Positions 13,401-28,400 of a DNA stretch of 64,000 nucleotides are shown here, piece by piece. The stretch covers positions 26,868,429 through 26,932,428 of the forward strand of contig OZ024900.1 of assembly GCA_964017195.1 (NCBI GenBank), written 5' to 3'. The notes under the pieces were generated by a model. It saw only the letters and a program-made list of their open reading frames with translations. It searched no databases and had not been told where the DNA came from. Each line of letters starts with the position of its first letter. Position 1 is the stretch's first letter. The translations under genes and the position numbers were made by a program. The DNA is from Siderastrea radians. Its lineage: Eukaryota > Cnidaria > Anthozoa > Scleractinia > Rhizangiidae.

Positions 13401-16400
13401 TTGATTTAACGTGGGCTTTTCCCAGTGGATAATATTATGTAAAAATTCTTTGACCTTGAGTTGAAAGTTAGTAGTGACATAGTCTATAATACTGAAACAA
13501 TTGGCCTAGAATACTGAAACGATATGTTTGTAGGTTTACGGAAATGTTGTAATAGGCGTGTTTACTAGAAAGGAAACTACACAAAATTCTCTTATGATTC
13601 TCTTGCATATTTAGTCACATAATTTATGTTAGTTACCATCATGTATTATAATAAGCACATTGATTTTAGCAATAAAGCAGTGTATGATTGAGTGCAGTTG
13701 AGTCGAGTCCTGACTCTGTACTAATGAAAACCAACCCAAGCCATTATGAACACTGCGATGCTTAACAAACACCGGCCAAGTCTATCGTCCCAACTCTTTA
13801 CACTGGTGGCAGCAGTGGGATAAATCCAATGCCTCGATTGGAAAAGAAATTGGCTACAAGGATCAAGCTGCGGCAATCCTTGGAGATAAGCAGTGTTTTG
13901 TTGTTTTTAAGTTGTCAGGTACTTCTTTGTCACAATTGAGTTTGCGGGAATTTCGCTGGGTTGTGTTGTGGTATTTTTATATTGCGAAGTCCTTCCAGTA
14001 TTTTTGTGTAGTTTCTAGTACAATTATGGTCACCGAAGGCAAAACTGCAGGTCCCTCTCAGTCTAGTTCAGGCGCTACTGCTTCAGTTTTATCATTGGTC
14101 GTGCAGGGGAAATTACGATTTAAAGCAAACACTCCATGAAAAATTTGTGCCACAGGAGCGGATTGAGTTGCACAAGGCAGAGTTCCGTGCGAGGCATTGG
14201 GAATGGGACAAAAAGGTGCCAGATCTTGCTAGTTTGTTGCAGAGGCTAGTTGCTATTAAGGCATACCCTGAGGTGGTGGAACAGTTGCAGGATAGTCTCA
14301 CAAAGGACCAATTTATTGATGCGTTGGAAGACTGTGAAGTACGGGATGAAAATCTGAGAGTCTGGTCCAAATATGCACGATGGTGCGATCAGCTGTGCTC
14401 TGCAAATGGAGGCCATATACAAAGCTAAGTCTCGAAGAAGCAAAGGTTGACAAGTTCGGGTCATTCAAGAGCCATCAGCTGAACAAAAGGACGAAATCAT
14501 TGAGCTTCTTAAGCAAAACAAGCTAACGCTGCCATGGGACAAATGGTTCAAATTGTTAAGCGAAGGCATGTGAATCGAACGAGGGGCGAACGTAAACAAA
14601 ACGGTCGGAGACTGGGACCGAATACTAGAGACCGTAGAGAGAGGCACTGTTTTTGTTGTCATAACAGGGGTCATTTCTTTGCAGAATATCCTCAAAAGCC
14701 CAGGGAACAGGCAGGAAACCAGCCGTGACTGGTGCCGCCATACAAGCGTCGGTCGGAAAATTCGAAAAGACCCGAGAAATGAATATTAATAAAGAAGAAT
14801 CAGTGGTCAGAAATTTTATTAGTGGTATTCACAGTGTTTCTTGTAACACTGTAATTCATGTGCCTGGGCTGGTTGGGGGTCAGCCTGTAGACATGTTGGT
14901 CGACACTGGGTGAGCGGTAACCCTGGTTCATCAGCAGATATTAGATGAGTACCAAAAGAGTTTTAAATTAAGCGTGGTTGGTGAACCAGTAGTTTCAGCT
15001 TATGGTCAACCGTTAGACATTAAGGGAAAATGTGACCTGCACATTTGTGTCAATGGGGTTGCTGTTGTTCATTCGGTGTTGGTTGCTGCTGATGTAACCC
15101 AGGATTGTTTGCTTGGAATTCATTTACTTGGCAAATATACGGTAAAATAGATTGTGAGGCCTAAAAAATTGGTATTGGAAATAAGGTGGTAGGACTAAGA
15201 GCAAGGATGGTTTGGGCAAAGTTTTTAGGCTAAGTTTAGCAGAAACTGTGGTTGTGCCTGGTCAGAATTTAAGGGGGCTGAGTATAAGGACGGTGTGTTA
15301 GGTATGGTAGAACCATCTCCCGGGTTTGCTGAACAGCATGACATCTTGTTGGCTTGAGTGGTTACTAAACCCAGGACAAATACTCTGATGTCTTCTCGTC
15401 GGGACCTGATGACCTGGGCAGAACGGGCGTCCTAAAGCACCAGATAGATAATGGCAACCACCCACCCATCAAGCAAGCACTGAGGCGAGTACCTGTACAC
15501 CAGCAAGAGACTGTATGCCAGCATGTGGAGGAAATGCTGCAGCATGGACTAGTGCATCAGTCTACCTCACTGGTAGCACCCGTTTATGTGTGGACTACCG
15601 CAAGCTGAACGCGTTGACCAGGAAGGACACATACCCGCTGCCGCGCATTGCCGAAACTCTTGACACTTTGTCTGGTGCTCGAATGTTTACTACCCTGGAT
15701 CTAGCAAGTGGCTACTGGCAAAAAAGACAGCGTTTGGGACTCGGCATGGCCTGTTCAAGTTCCAGGTTATGCCATTTGTCTTTGGAATGCGCCACGAACC
15801 TTGTTGTTGTCATCTGGTCTACCTGGATGACACGATCGTCTATGCACAGGACTTTGATGAACACCTGGAGTGGCTGAAGAAGTTCTTCGAACGGTTCTGC
15901 CAGGCAGGCCTCAAGCTGAAACCTTCAAAGTGCTTCCTGTTGAGACCCAAAGTTCCACACCTTGGCCATGTGATCTCAGCAGCAGGTGTGAGCACTGACC
16001 CCGAGAAGACTGAAGCTGTTAAACAATGGTCATTACCATCAAAAGACATGGAAGTGAGAAGTTTCCTTGGTCTGGCTTCTTACTATCGAAGATTCATTGG
16101 GGACTTCACAGAAATAGCCTCCCCATTGCAGCACCTGACAGCCAAGACCACCGAGAAATATAAGTGGACACCAGAGTGTGACGCTGCCTTCTGTACCTTG
16201 AAGAAGAAACTGGTGTCAGCTCCCGCGTAGCCTTCCCCCATTTTGACTTAGAGTTTGTGGTAGACTGTGATGCCAGTGACATTGGATGGGAAAAAGTGAT
16301 CGCGTACGCCAACCGAGTCCCGGACGACACCCAACCAACCTTGCAGGAGGTACAAGGTGCCATTAAAGCTATGAACAGCATGTGGGCGCAGTGGAACTGG

Positions 16401-19400
16401 GTTGCTGTTGCAGAATGGTGTACTTCATCAGCACTGGGAAACTGATAATGGTCGTGGTACGCGACTACAGGTAGTGCTGCCCAGATCCCTGATTCCAGAA
16501 GTCCTGTCCGCCCTCCATGACGCTCCCAGTAGTGGACATCTTGGTGCTACCAAGACACTTGAGCGAGCATGAGAGCGATTCTATTGGTATGGAGAGCAGC
16601 ACGATGTAGAAGATTGATGACGTCAGTATGAGAAAGTGCTCCAGCATGAAGTCCCCTCAGCAGCCAGGAAGAGCACCCCTAGTGAGCAGCTGTCCAGGTT
16701 ACCCATTTGAAACGATAGCTCTGGACATCATGGGACCCCTACCAACCACGGAATCAGGCAACAAGTACATTCTGCTGGTTGAGATTATTTTTCAAAGTGG
16801 AAAGAAGCGTTCCTCATGCCAAACCAAGAGGCGAAGACCATAGCCAAGAAACTGGTCAATGAGGTCATTTCCAGGTATGAGGCACCTGAGTGTATCCACT
16901 CAAACCAGTCTAAGTCTAAGTCTAAGTCCAAATATTTTGGCTACAGACCCAGCTAGATTGCATTCATGCAACTTGCCTGTGGGAAGCTGAAGTTGGGGAG
17001 TGAGTTGCAGAAGCGGTGCTATGATCATAAGGCACAGTAATCTGGTTTTAAGCCTGGAGACCCTATTTGGCTACATAATCCCACATTCAAGAAAGGCAGG
17101 TCCCCTAAAACACAGAGGCCATGGGTGGAGCCCTACCTGGTAACAGCTCACCTCAATGACTTGATCCACCCCATCCAGAAGGGCGTAGGTCGAGACACTT
17201 TCTTTCAACAATCTAATTTACTAGATAATGATTAAAAGGAAGTAGCGGGAGCAGGGAGAAACAGTTCCAAACTAAAAGGCAAGTTTTCATGATTACATTA
17301 AATTTGATTTGAAGCCAAGTTCTATGTTTACTTAGTAGTAATTAAACATGTGCCACAACTTTAAATGGTCTCCATCATTCAGTTCAGTAAACACAATTTT
17401 GCACTGCGCATTTTGTGTTATAAACACTGGCTAGTGTTTTAATGTTTTCAAAAATTATGGCAAAATTAACAACAGTCTCACTTAAGCAACCTGCCATAGT
17501 CTTTGTACTGGCCATTGACTGTCCACGGGGTGAAAACTTTAAAAGGTTAGACTCTGAGAAAACAACGATTGACAACAATAAATCTGCCATACATGCACTG
17601 GACCAGTTTGGAGTGCTTTTTTTACCTCTTTTGCAAAAGTTGCAATTGATATACACCTCAAGCCAAATAGGAAATAGGATTATTATTACTACACAGGGAA
17701 TTGCTGTGATAAACGGTGGCCAATTTACCTTATATCAACCCAATTGATATCAAATGAAGTATCATACCATAGGTAGGTAAAACTTTATTTATTTATGCTT
17801 GCCCCATCAACTATAATGCACCTGTAAGTGTAATCTGCAATATGCATCTGTAAGTGGTTTGAGAATTATAAAAATCTAAGAATGTACCTGAGTAATTTGC
17901 ATGGCTAATTAATTCCTATTTGGCTTTTTACTTTTATTATTCTTTTTTCCATTCTTGTATGACAACATTACTGCAATTAGGTGTGCACCCCTCCCACATA
18001 AAACATTTGAAGCTGCGTGAGTTCACCTTCTGTGAATTAGCTTTATCCCTAATGAAATCTACTCAGACATCAGGTTGCTAAATCCAACTTCGCGTCTGTG
18101 TGCACCCAGAAAACAATTGAAAATCGGGAGAACCAGTCGGGCTTACTAAATGTAACGACAAATTTACATGTGAATTGATTGAAATTTATTTTTTAAAACA
18201 ACTCAATTAATGACATACCAATTAATGCTGGAAGATGCATTGTAACATCACTTTGGGGAAGAAGGCACCTAGAAAACACACAGGAGCTGTTTATTACCTG
18301 CTGCAAACAACTACATGAAAATGCAGACAACCATGATTAGGTACATCATCCTTAATTAAATAAAATCATTAATTAAATCATCCTTAAATAACAGATCAAT
18401 GAAAAAATCCAACAAGATCTTTCTGTTTCAAAATAGAAATTAGCAACAAAAACAAAGAAAAACATTTCATTGTCTTGTCTAATGTCTAATGTTTATGTTT
18501 AACAAAACTTTGCCACAAAAAACTAACAACAAACAAAGAACAAACTCAAGGGATGGCAGGATAGTAGCAAGGGGAACTTAATTCCCATTCAAAGGCTACT
18601 CTCCTTGTCTTCAGGGCATCATTGGCAAGTGTCAAGTTCAAATGAAACAGAAACCGTTTTTTCATGTTGTCATGAAAATACAAACTCAAGGTATTTGCAT
18701 AATTATGACAATGGTGTCACAAATACATTAAAACTGTCTTGTTTTATTACTAATTTATATTCTGAAATGTATGTAAAAATCTTCCATAATTTACTAAATG
18801 TTCCTTTCCATTATTATTTTAATTTGTACAAAGGGTGACAAGTTTATCAGATTTCTTTATTTACTGGACTCCTTAGAAAGGGATTCTCAGCAGCAATCAA
18901 GGTTGCGAGAGATACATAGCCATGAATATATTCCCAAGGCAAAACCAAGGTGTTACTTTCAAAAACTTTGCATCTTGGAGGTTTGAAAGCCAATTCCGCG
19001 AAAACTTAACAGAGATATTGGGGAATAATGGGAGTGCATGGATGGATTGTGCTTTGCGGCAACTTTAGTAAGCCACTAAAGTTAATTTTTTAAAATGTGG
19101 TTTTAATTTTGTCCAAGTTTTCTCCTTGAGAAGAACACAAAGAAACTTGATTTTACCACTCAGTGATCAGTCAAAACCTCTCTTGTGTCATATCTGACTC
19201 TTATTTTTTATTCAAGTTTCACTGAAAGTTAATAGCTTTTAAAGGCACAAAATTTATTATGGTAGAATTCGAAGCCTTCAATCTTCCCTACTAAAGCTTA
19301 TTTAAAAATTTGGCGTCAGATATGACAATCTACAATACACCTAGATTACCTCCCTGCCGTGTCAACTCATAAAATTCTCTATACGCGCTGAATTCTTGGA

Positions 19401-22400
19401 TACAAAATTGCTTGTTTTTACACTTCTGAAGGCTTGCCGAGCAAACACAAGTGAACTGATTAATGTAAAAACTATAAATCATGGTAATTTTGGTAATTTT
19501 AATCCTGGGCTATTTGTTAACACTGCACGCAGAAAAGAACACTGCGTAATGCAAACAACCCTCCACATTGCAAAATTAAATTTTCTTGCACTTGTCTTTA
19601 AGCGCCACTGCAGCTTAAAGACTCCAAAAGCAGCAGGCTTTTGGAGTCTTCCAGTCTTGCGACACTGCTTTCCTCTGGCCGACCTCGGCATTTTCGAGCA
19701 AAAAACATGTGTATGAATTTTTTTCTATGTGGGTTTGCATTTTGTTGCAAAATAGGCTGGTTTAAATGTTTCCGTCAGCTCCAGCTTAAAATTCTTAAAA
19801 GCAGGAAAAAGGAAGGCAATTTATTTATTACAAACAAGATAATATTATGAGGTGTTTTTGTTAGATATATATTTTAAAAAGTTCTGCTTTTGTTTCCAAC
19901 AGATAAATACGCACGTCTGGCATCTACAGACTGAAACAACGAGCCTTGTGACCAATGCCTATTTTACTGGTTTTGATTACATACTTGAAATGCACAAGAA
20001 GTTGGTACCACACCATTTGAACGACATGTGATTAATGGGGCAGAAACAGAATATTTTAAGCTAAAGGGGCCTTCCCATATATATTTCGCATATTGTCAGT
20101 ATTAGGCGTTGCACTTTGTGCATATTCTTTACATAAATGCATACTGATGAACGTATCCTGTCCCCCGCAACCTTAAATACAAAATTATAGAGTACCAGTA
20201 ATCAAAAAATGGAACTAACAACTCCCCCCCCCCCTCTCCCATCAAAAGAAACTAAAGCTCTTTGAAGCAATTTAATAACCAGGCTTAGCTTGAAACTGAA
20301 AATTGGGTGTCACAGAGGCATGTCTGTGGTTCAGTTTTTTTAAACTTATATATTTACTTTAGGTGAATTGTCACTGATCAGAATTTCTCCAAAACTTGGG
20401 CAATTTCATATGCTACTTGGACAACATACAAAAACTATACAGACATGATAATGTAATGCAAACTGAACACTTGAAGTTCCCTTATGACTTGTAAGTATCA
20501 CAAAACTTCTAATAAATAAGACTAAAAGAACACAATGCGAGAGGTGGAGACAATCTTCAATGATGCAGCAGTGATACAGTTATTTTCCACTTTTGTATTT
20601 TGCAATTATGTACCTTGACTTTAGACCTACATTGTCTCTGAGAATCCCCTGAAAATGAATCAAAACATGAATTGTGTGAGCACCACAAGACACGACAATT
20701 GAAGAGTTCAAGGGCATCAACAGAAGCTATAAGTGACTTTAATTTACAACTTTTTTTTCTTTTGTGGTCTGCACCTATGAAAGTTACTGAGACCTGTTTT
20801 GTCTTAAAAATCATTGTTATTGGAAAAATCATTGGTCTACATTTTTTGGAAGGACAATGGCTGGAACTGTTGAAATTACCTTTGGAAACTGCATAAATGG
20901 AATATTACGATGTAATTGTGACTTATGGCAAACTTTTGTATTTAAACTTGGCCACATTATAAAGAAAAAAGTGTAAATGCAAAATATTCCTTGTAGGATA
21001 ACGTTGAGAAAAAAATCCTTCCCACTCGTAATATTTTCCAGAAATTTTCTGCACTTCTCTTTTGGAGACGTTTGCAGTAATTTAATAATTTTAACATACA
21101 GTCTGTCGGATGTACATGTAATGAAACTAAATAAATTCTTGTTTGAGACATGTCACATAAATATTGAATCTGGCCTTAAGTAACTTATAATTTAATAAAA
21201 ATAATTAATTATAATTATGTTTTGTGTTTAATGGCATCTTCTTAAACACTGACAAACAATCTGACCTTCTTATTTGACACTAACCCTGAGATTTGTTATT
21301 TGGTATCATCCACAGCACCATTCTTCATAATTTGACTAGTGACATATCTTTCTTTTAGTTGACTTACAGTGTATGTGTATCACTCTCCAATAAACTTACC
21401 TCATTACTAGACAAAATACGCTGCAAAGTGCCCCTCATCTCTTGCCATGCTTCCCTTCCAAGACCCATGAAAGCATTCAGAGTTGGCTAAGCAAGGAAAC
21501 ATATATTAACAGTCATACAATGGCCAACTTCTCCCTATTTTTTCTTTCTGCCCTTTAAGGAGGATCACAACAGTTTTTTTGGGCCTTGGAGTGTATCTTT
21601 TGAAATCAAAATTTCGCGTAGAAGATACACTTCGATTTCCGTGATAATATACCACCTTTTCAACATATGACCAAAGTATATTTTTTCATTGGTTTCCTAG
21701 CAACAGCTGTCACCATAGCAACAGTAATGGACAGTCCCTCATTTTAAATAATGTTGAATATCTCGAAAACTAGTCAGACACTTTGTGACGAAACTTGTCA
21801 TGAACTATTTGTCATGAACTACTCGACCTACACAACTTGTATGCGAAATTAGGGAAAAATCTGTAAGAGCGTTTTCAAGTAAATCATGATTCATTTTTTA
21901 CAGGATGATTTTGGTCATTCCTGCAATTTTCTCCAATATGTCAAGAAAGATAAAACTTAAACACTTTCTCTTTTCAGTTGAAAGATCTTTTGTGATAGCA
22001 AAACATTCTTAATGTACATTGAGCTTCCAAGGTGGCTGGGATTTTACAAGTAAGATATTTATATTTAAAAATCGCCTGCCCGAAAACCCCTCTTCTGCGA
22101 GTCCCAGATTTCTGACTTCGTCCGCCTGTGGACCAGGCATTTTGATTGGTCCATTTACTGTCAATCATCATCAGTTTGGAGTCATGCAGAGAAGAAGCAG
22201 ATCAGTGAGACAAAATAATGTCGGAGAAGCAATTGAGCGAGCATTAGATTTTTTAAAATCGAAAGATAGAAATGTCGTTTTGAAGCCTGAGCAAAGGCAG
22301 GCTGTGAGCACTCTACAAAAAGGTGAAGATGTCCTGGCTGTTCTGCCTACTGGCTTTGGGAAAAGCATGATTTTTACGGTCTTCGGGATCGCAGAGAGGG

Positions 22401-25400
22401 AGAGTGGCCGTTCATCATAGTGTTGTTAATTTGCCTGTTGAAAAACATAGTTTCGGACCAGACAGCGCAACTGGAAGGTCTCTGTACTGCAGTAGAACTC
22501 ACTGTTGAGAACCTTAGCAGAGTACTGGAGTATACCTGCCAAGTGTCAAGCCTACGGCGTGATTGTCATGCCTGCAGATCGAAAACTGTGATCTTATGCC
22601 CATGCTTGCATGCGTTCCCATTTCTCACGCCTGGTGGAAAAGTTTGAGCCATTGCTACCTTAACCGACTCATTTTGAAAAAAAATTAAAGTATTTAAATA
22701 AACTCGAACCAATGCAAGAAAATAATGATCGTACATTTGCGAAATCTCGGATTTCGGTAAGGAAAGTCACTGGAGACATGGTCATACTTGTCGAGACGAG
22801 CTCCGTATAATCTTAAATGATAAAAGCATCAATTTACTGGCCATAAATCGGAACGTCTTCTGAACATCTTTGGAAATCTTCGGACGTCTTCGGAAATCGT
22901 CAGACGTCTTCGGATATTATCGGTCCCCTACGAAAAATCTTGACACTCCTGGGATAAAAATATCACACCTATGAATCACAAAAAGTTGGCAGGTATACTG
23001 GAGGAGCCAGCCAAGTTTATTTACAGTTCCGCCGAACAAGTGTTGGAAGAATATTGTGTGAATTATAGGGTTTTACGATTACACAAGCAAGTTGTTTTGA
23101 AGATATGCAAATTTGTGATAAATATACCGCTTGTTTTATAACAAACTCCATCGGTTTACTTTATTGAAGCAAACTAAAGTTGAAATATGTCGCTTGCTAA
23201 AAGAAACCTCAAACACACATTCTCTGTTTAGAACTGAAAGCGATGTGTCGCTGCTAATGTCGCAGAGATTTCACAAAAACTTCAAACACAATCTCAATCG
23301 TTTATGGTGATCGAACTAACGGGTAAATGTGTTGCACGTGAATTGTAAAACTCAGCCAGTTGATTTTCATGTTTTACTGACAATAGAGCCAAAGAGATTT
23401 GGTAAAAGATGTCACAACTGCAAATGAATTGAAAACTATCATGGTCGATTGCATTGTAAGTAGACTAGCCCACAAGTCAAGCTCAGAGGGTTTTTTTCAG
23501 CTTTGCAGTTGAATACCAGCGTTGAATAATAGACTGTGAACACGGAGCAATCAAAAGGATACAAGAGGAATGTAGAATACACTGGGAATAATAGACTCAA
23601 ATGGTATTAAAATATCCAGCCTATTCACTATTTCGTCGATGTGAAAAGTCTGACAAGCGCTCTACACGTGAATTTGTTTTGAATTCCACACTTACGGAAT
23701 TCTCAATTGAGGTGCGTAATAGATTTCAGATACTCGAGGTCCAACAGACTACTGAGATTGGTGCTGAAGTGTCAGTTGAAGAGAAAGGGAGTCATGTCAA
23801 GGAAGCATACCATTCAACTAGTAAGAACATACTTGGTATCAAGAAGAGGCAGCACAAGGAATGGATTAGCTTAGAGACCTAAGATTGTACCAAATGGAGG
23901 AGGACCTTGAAGAACAAGATCAGCCAACCCAAATCTGAGCATCAGACTGCCAGAGGGATAGACTGCGTATAGAATATGCTGAGCTAAATAAATTGGTGAA
24001 GAAGGGTGCGAGGGCTGACAAGAGGCAGTTCATGGAGGAGTTGGCCGAGACAGCAGAAAAAGCAGCCTCCAAAAATGAAATGGGAACTGATCACAGGATC
24101 ACCCAGCAATTATGTGGAGAAAAGCGCCGTAGAAGCATTCCTGTTAAGGATAAGCAAGGGAGCCTTCTGACATCTGAGCAGGATCGAGATGTAAGGTGGA
24201 CTGAACACTTCTCAGAGGTGCTGAACCGACCTCAACCAGAGCTCCCTCTTGACATTCTACCAGCTCAGGAAGATCTGGACATGAGGGTAGACCCACCAAC
24301 TCGACACGAAATTCTTAATGCCATTAAGGCCATGAAGAACAACAAGGCGCCGGGCCAGGATGCGATTCCAGCAGAGCTTCTTAAAGTTAACCCCAAGCCA
24401 GTGACGTTCTCCAACCTTTGTTCATTGACATATGGGAAAAGGAGGAGCTTCCACGGGAATGGACACAGGGCAACATTGTCCAAATACTAAAAAGAGGGAA
24501 TCTGGCAGACTACAACAACTGGAGGGGGGTTACATTACTCTCGATACCAGCAAGGTATTCTGCATGCGCAAGGTGGTCATGATGCGCATAACGGAAGTAG
24601 TGGATGAAGTACTCAGAAAGGAAAAAGCAGGGTTTACATCAGGGAGAGTATGGTTGGCCATTCGTTTCAAAATTATGACACGGTATACGTGGGTTTTTTG
24701 TCGTGTATACTTGTTAAGATCTCTTATACATGGCCATTTTCAACGCATATACGCGTTCAAAACTTGCGTATATACGTGGCCTTCAAGGGCCCACATATAC
24801 GAGGGCTAAAATGCGCGTATACGTGATTACGTAATCGTATACGCGAGGTTTAGAAAATCCTCTGTATATGCTGGCATGAAAAGTGCCTTCCTTCGGAAAG
24901 GTCGCCATGTATGATGCCAATGAAAAGTACCTGTTAAAAGAAATGTAAACATGGCGGCAATTGACAATGTTCGAATAGTGGTCTGTCTTCTCTTGGATAT
25001 TTGCAACTACTCTGCTACAACAGAACTGTTGGAAACTGTTACTCATCTTTTAACTGGCTGTTTAAGATTTTATCCTTATGCTAATCGCAACACGGCAGAG
25101 AACTTGATCGTCCGCTTTGAGGTTGCTTTGGATTCAGCTCGTTTGGTAAATTCGTTTGAGAGAGATGATCAAGGGAACGCTGAGAGAATACCACATCTTG
25201 AATCACAGGTGAGACATCTGCAAATCTTATTGAAACTGATGGGGAACGTTCGCAATAAGAGCAGTTTCATGTACCTCAGTCCAAAAAGTGGTCATTTGTT
25301 GTATTTGTTTGGAAATTTCAAAAATTTATTGTTATTATTTATGGCATAAAACACGATACCTGTTAAGATACAATTCATTATATGTAAAACATGTTAAGAA

Positions 25401-28400
25401 TTACATGAATGTGTAGCGCACTTTTGTTGTTATCATCAAATTGACAAGGCACATTGACATATCAAGTAACTTGAACAAATCTTTTGTTACCAATTTTTAC
25501 TGTTCAAACTTACCTATCAATGAAATGTACACGTTCATTAAAACTTTTGAAACTAAGATAACTCCTTACAGCTATTTTCTGCACTCAGTTGGCCTTTGTC
25601 AAGTTGATCTTTGGAATTGCATCAAGAGAAGAATCCCATTAATTACAAGTGTGTAGATGTTTCTTCTTCGCAAATGTCTCAGTTGTGTCCCCAGTTGTGG
25701 TATCGGCATCATGCTGATATCCACTTCTTTAGATTTGTTAAATTAATTTGTCTAAATCAGATTTAGAATCTGGTATGGAAGTAAGATGACTTCGACTGGA
25801 AAATGACCTGTTTTTATCTCTACGCCACTGGAAGCTGTTGTCCTGGAAACTAATAACATTCTTGTTGTGCACTTGTCACTGGAAACCCCCATCACGGGAA
25901 AACTTGAGGCATTAACTGAGGGGAAAAAATGAAGAAAGAGCCCCACCTGTACTGAGGGGGAACATGTTAGCCCTTGTGTAGAAAGACAACCAAGACCGCT
26001 CTCGTTTACAAACACAACAGGGATTTTTGTTCATTTCTTTTTTTGTGTGGAGCTCGGGTGCTTCTACACTTGCCTCAACAGTAATCTAGTAATCAACGGG
26101 GTCGATGATCTATTCTGAGACCCTTGTGCCTGGCTATGCCGTGCTGATGAGTCCTAACAAGGATGAAACAGCTGTCCATGGCTGTCACTGCCCAGGTGAT
26201 ATGGCTTTGGAGCTGTGTTGTGTGCGGGGGGTACTCCCTGTAGAAGGCTGTAAGGGGAGGCTCCGCCTGAAGGGGGAGCCTTTTTTAAGCTTGCAGTATA
26301 CTAAAGGGTAGGGAAAATTGCCATTTTAGTATATAAAAAAATTCTATTGTTTTGGCTTATCCTTGAGGTATAAGAAAGGGGTGCAATTTTGCTCCAGGTA
26401 TATGAAAGGGGTGCCATATTGGTAAAAATTAGTATTTTAAAGGGTAAGGGTTTGAATCTCTGGGCAGAGCCTCCCTGTATAAAAGTTTGTTTTAATTAGT
26501 AACCCCCCCGGGGTTGTATGTCCATTTCCTTCAAATGGACCATCTTGAAGAGCACATTAGAGACTATCTATCAAACATAAAATCTTTTCAAAACATTGTA
26601 ACACACAAAAAACATAGGCGACAGGTTCCATCAGCTGCCCCCTTGTACCACTGTGAGGGCGTGACTTTGCTTGTACCTCCGAGGGTAAGGTTAAGCCCCT
26701 CTTAATGGCTTGGATTTTTTAAAGAGTATGAAAAATTTTGGTGACCACTGCAAACAGACTAGAGTGTTTTATTGAATTTCTCCTCCTGTCACGAGCCCAA
26801 TGTTAAAAGGGATTTGTGAAAGGAGAGGCTTTAAGACGTCTAAGAACAAACTCTTCTAAAACACTTTAATTCGATGAGAAGAATATACTGAGAACTTTAA
26901 AACAAACCTACTCAAGAGGGTTTACCCCAACAAATTTTTCCAGAGAAATGGTTCACAAGTGAAGTTCAAAGACAGGGTACAAGCCCTCCAACAAAAGCAC
27001 AAAGAAAATAAATAATGGAAGCTGCCTTTTGTACCACAATATCTTCCAACAGTGCCTAACTTAAAAGAAATCCTTGTGAAAAAATGATCATCATGGTAAA
27101 GCAACCATTGCTCAGGGCAATATTTAAGGAACTGCCACTAAGATCAAAGAAAAGAAGGTGTTCCCTTAAAGATGTACTCATGACAGCAAAATTATTGTTT
27201 CATTCAAAATATGAAATTAATAGCGTGAAATTAACCTGGTGATTATCTGCATTCATTTAGTTAACAATTAAAAGAACACTGATTGACATTTGACATTGCT
27301 AGATTATATGCTGTTTTAACCCTTTCACTCCCAAGAGTGCCTAAAATAAAAACCCACTTGAGACGAATCCCAAATTTCATTTTTTTGTAAAATCCTAAAA
27401 TATAAATAGTACCATGTGAAAGTACTGCTGAAGAGGTTGTGTTTGAGTCACACCATAGGATTTCGTCCATAGACTTAAAAGTTAGAATCACCTTGATTGT
27501 CTCCATAACTGACTCTGGGAGTGAAAGGGTTGACATGTGGTCGGATTTCAGTCTGTAGTTGAATTTTCAAGGAGTTCTCACGTTTTTGCTAACCGGCAAA
27601 AGGCTAAACTGTATCAAGCTAACCTGTTTTAAGCTACGACCCGCCACAGAACTAAGTGAATCATGATTGTAAAATTAGAGTGAATTGAGCTATTTTCCAG
27701 TGAAATCAATTCACTGAGAAATTATTAGCAAGTTGCGTAACGATAAATTGTATTGCTCTGTTTCAGATCAAATAATTACTAGTTTTAATAAACATGATGA
27801 TTACACGATATGTGGCGGTCTCTGAAATAATCAGATCATGATGGCGCGCCGTGAACTACGCGAAACTACAATGAGCAACCAAAAGTTTAAAACATGCTAT
27901 GGGAGTCGCTCAAGCCTATCTACACTGATCTGGGTTTCTTGGCAACTCCAATTGAGGTAATGAATTCCGTAGGCCAGACGATCAGGAGTACAACATGTAC
28001 TAACCTGGCACGGCCCGAATATTATGGGGCGTACTGATGTACACGAAACTGCTGCTATTGCTATTGGGTACATTTCCTACTTAGGATTTGCAGTTGTCTC
28101 ACCAGTGATGAAAGATGTGGTTTTCTCTCAGCATTCACTCGATCATCTCTTTCAAACGAATTTACCAAACGAGCTGAATCCAAAGCAACCTCAAGGCGGA
28201 CGATCAACTTCTTTGCCGTGTTGCGATCAGCGTAAATTATGGATAAAATCTTGCACAGTCAGTTAAAAGACGAGTAAAAGTTTCTAACAGTTCTATTGTA
28301 GCAGAGTAGTTGCAAATATCCAAGAGAAGGCAGGCCACAATTTAACCAGGGAATCTTAACAACGCCGCCATGTCCTTTTCATGGCATCATATTTGAAGAC

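Noticed and set aside
17442..17747. 101-codon plus-strand frame
   Set aside because: No recognisable family, no splice context, in AT-rich intronic sequence.
19396..19716. 106-codon plus-strand frame
   Set aside because: No motif; contains a local hairpin (CTCCAAAAGCAGCAGGCTTTTGGAG) that explains its composition.
22184..22482. Host RecQ DNA helicase gene
   Set aside because: Only the first helicase motifs remain, the frame is broken, and it lies inside TTAA-flanked inverted ends, so it belongs to a transposon.
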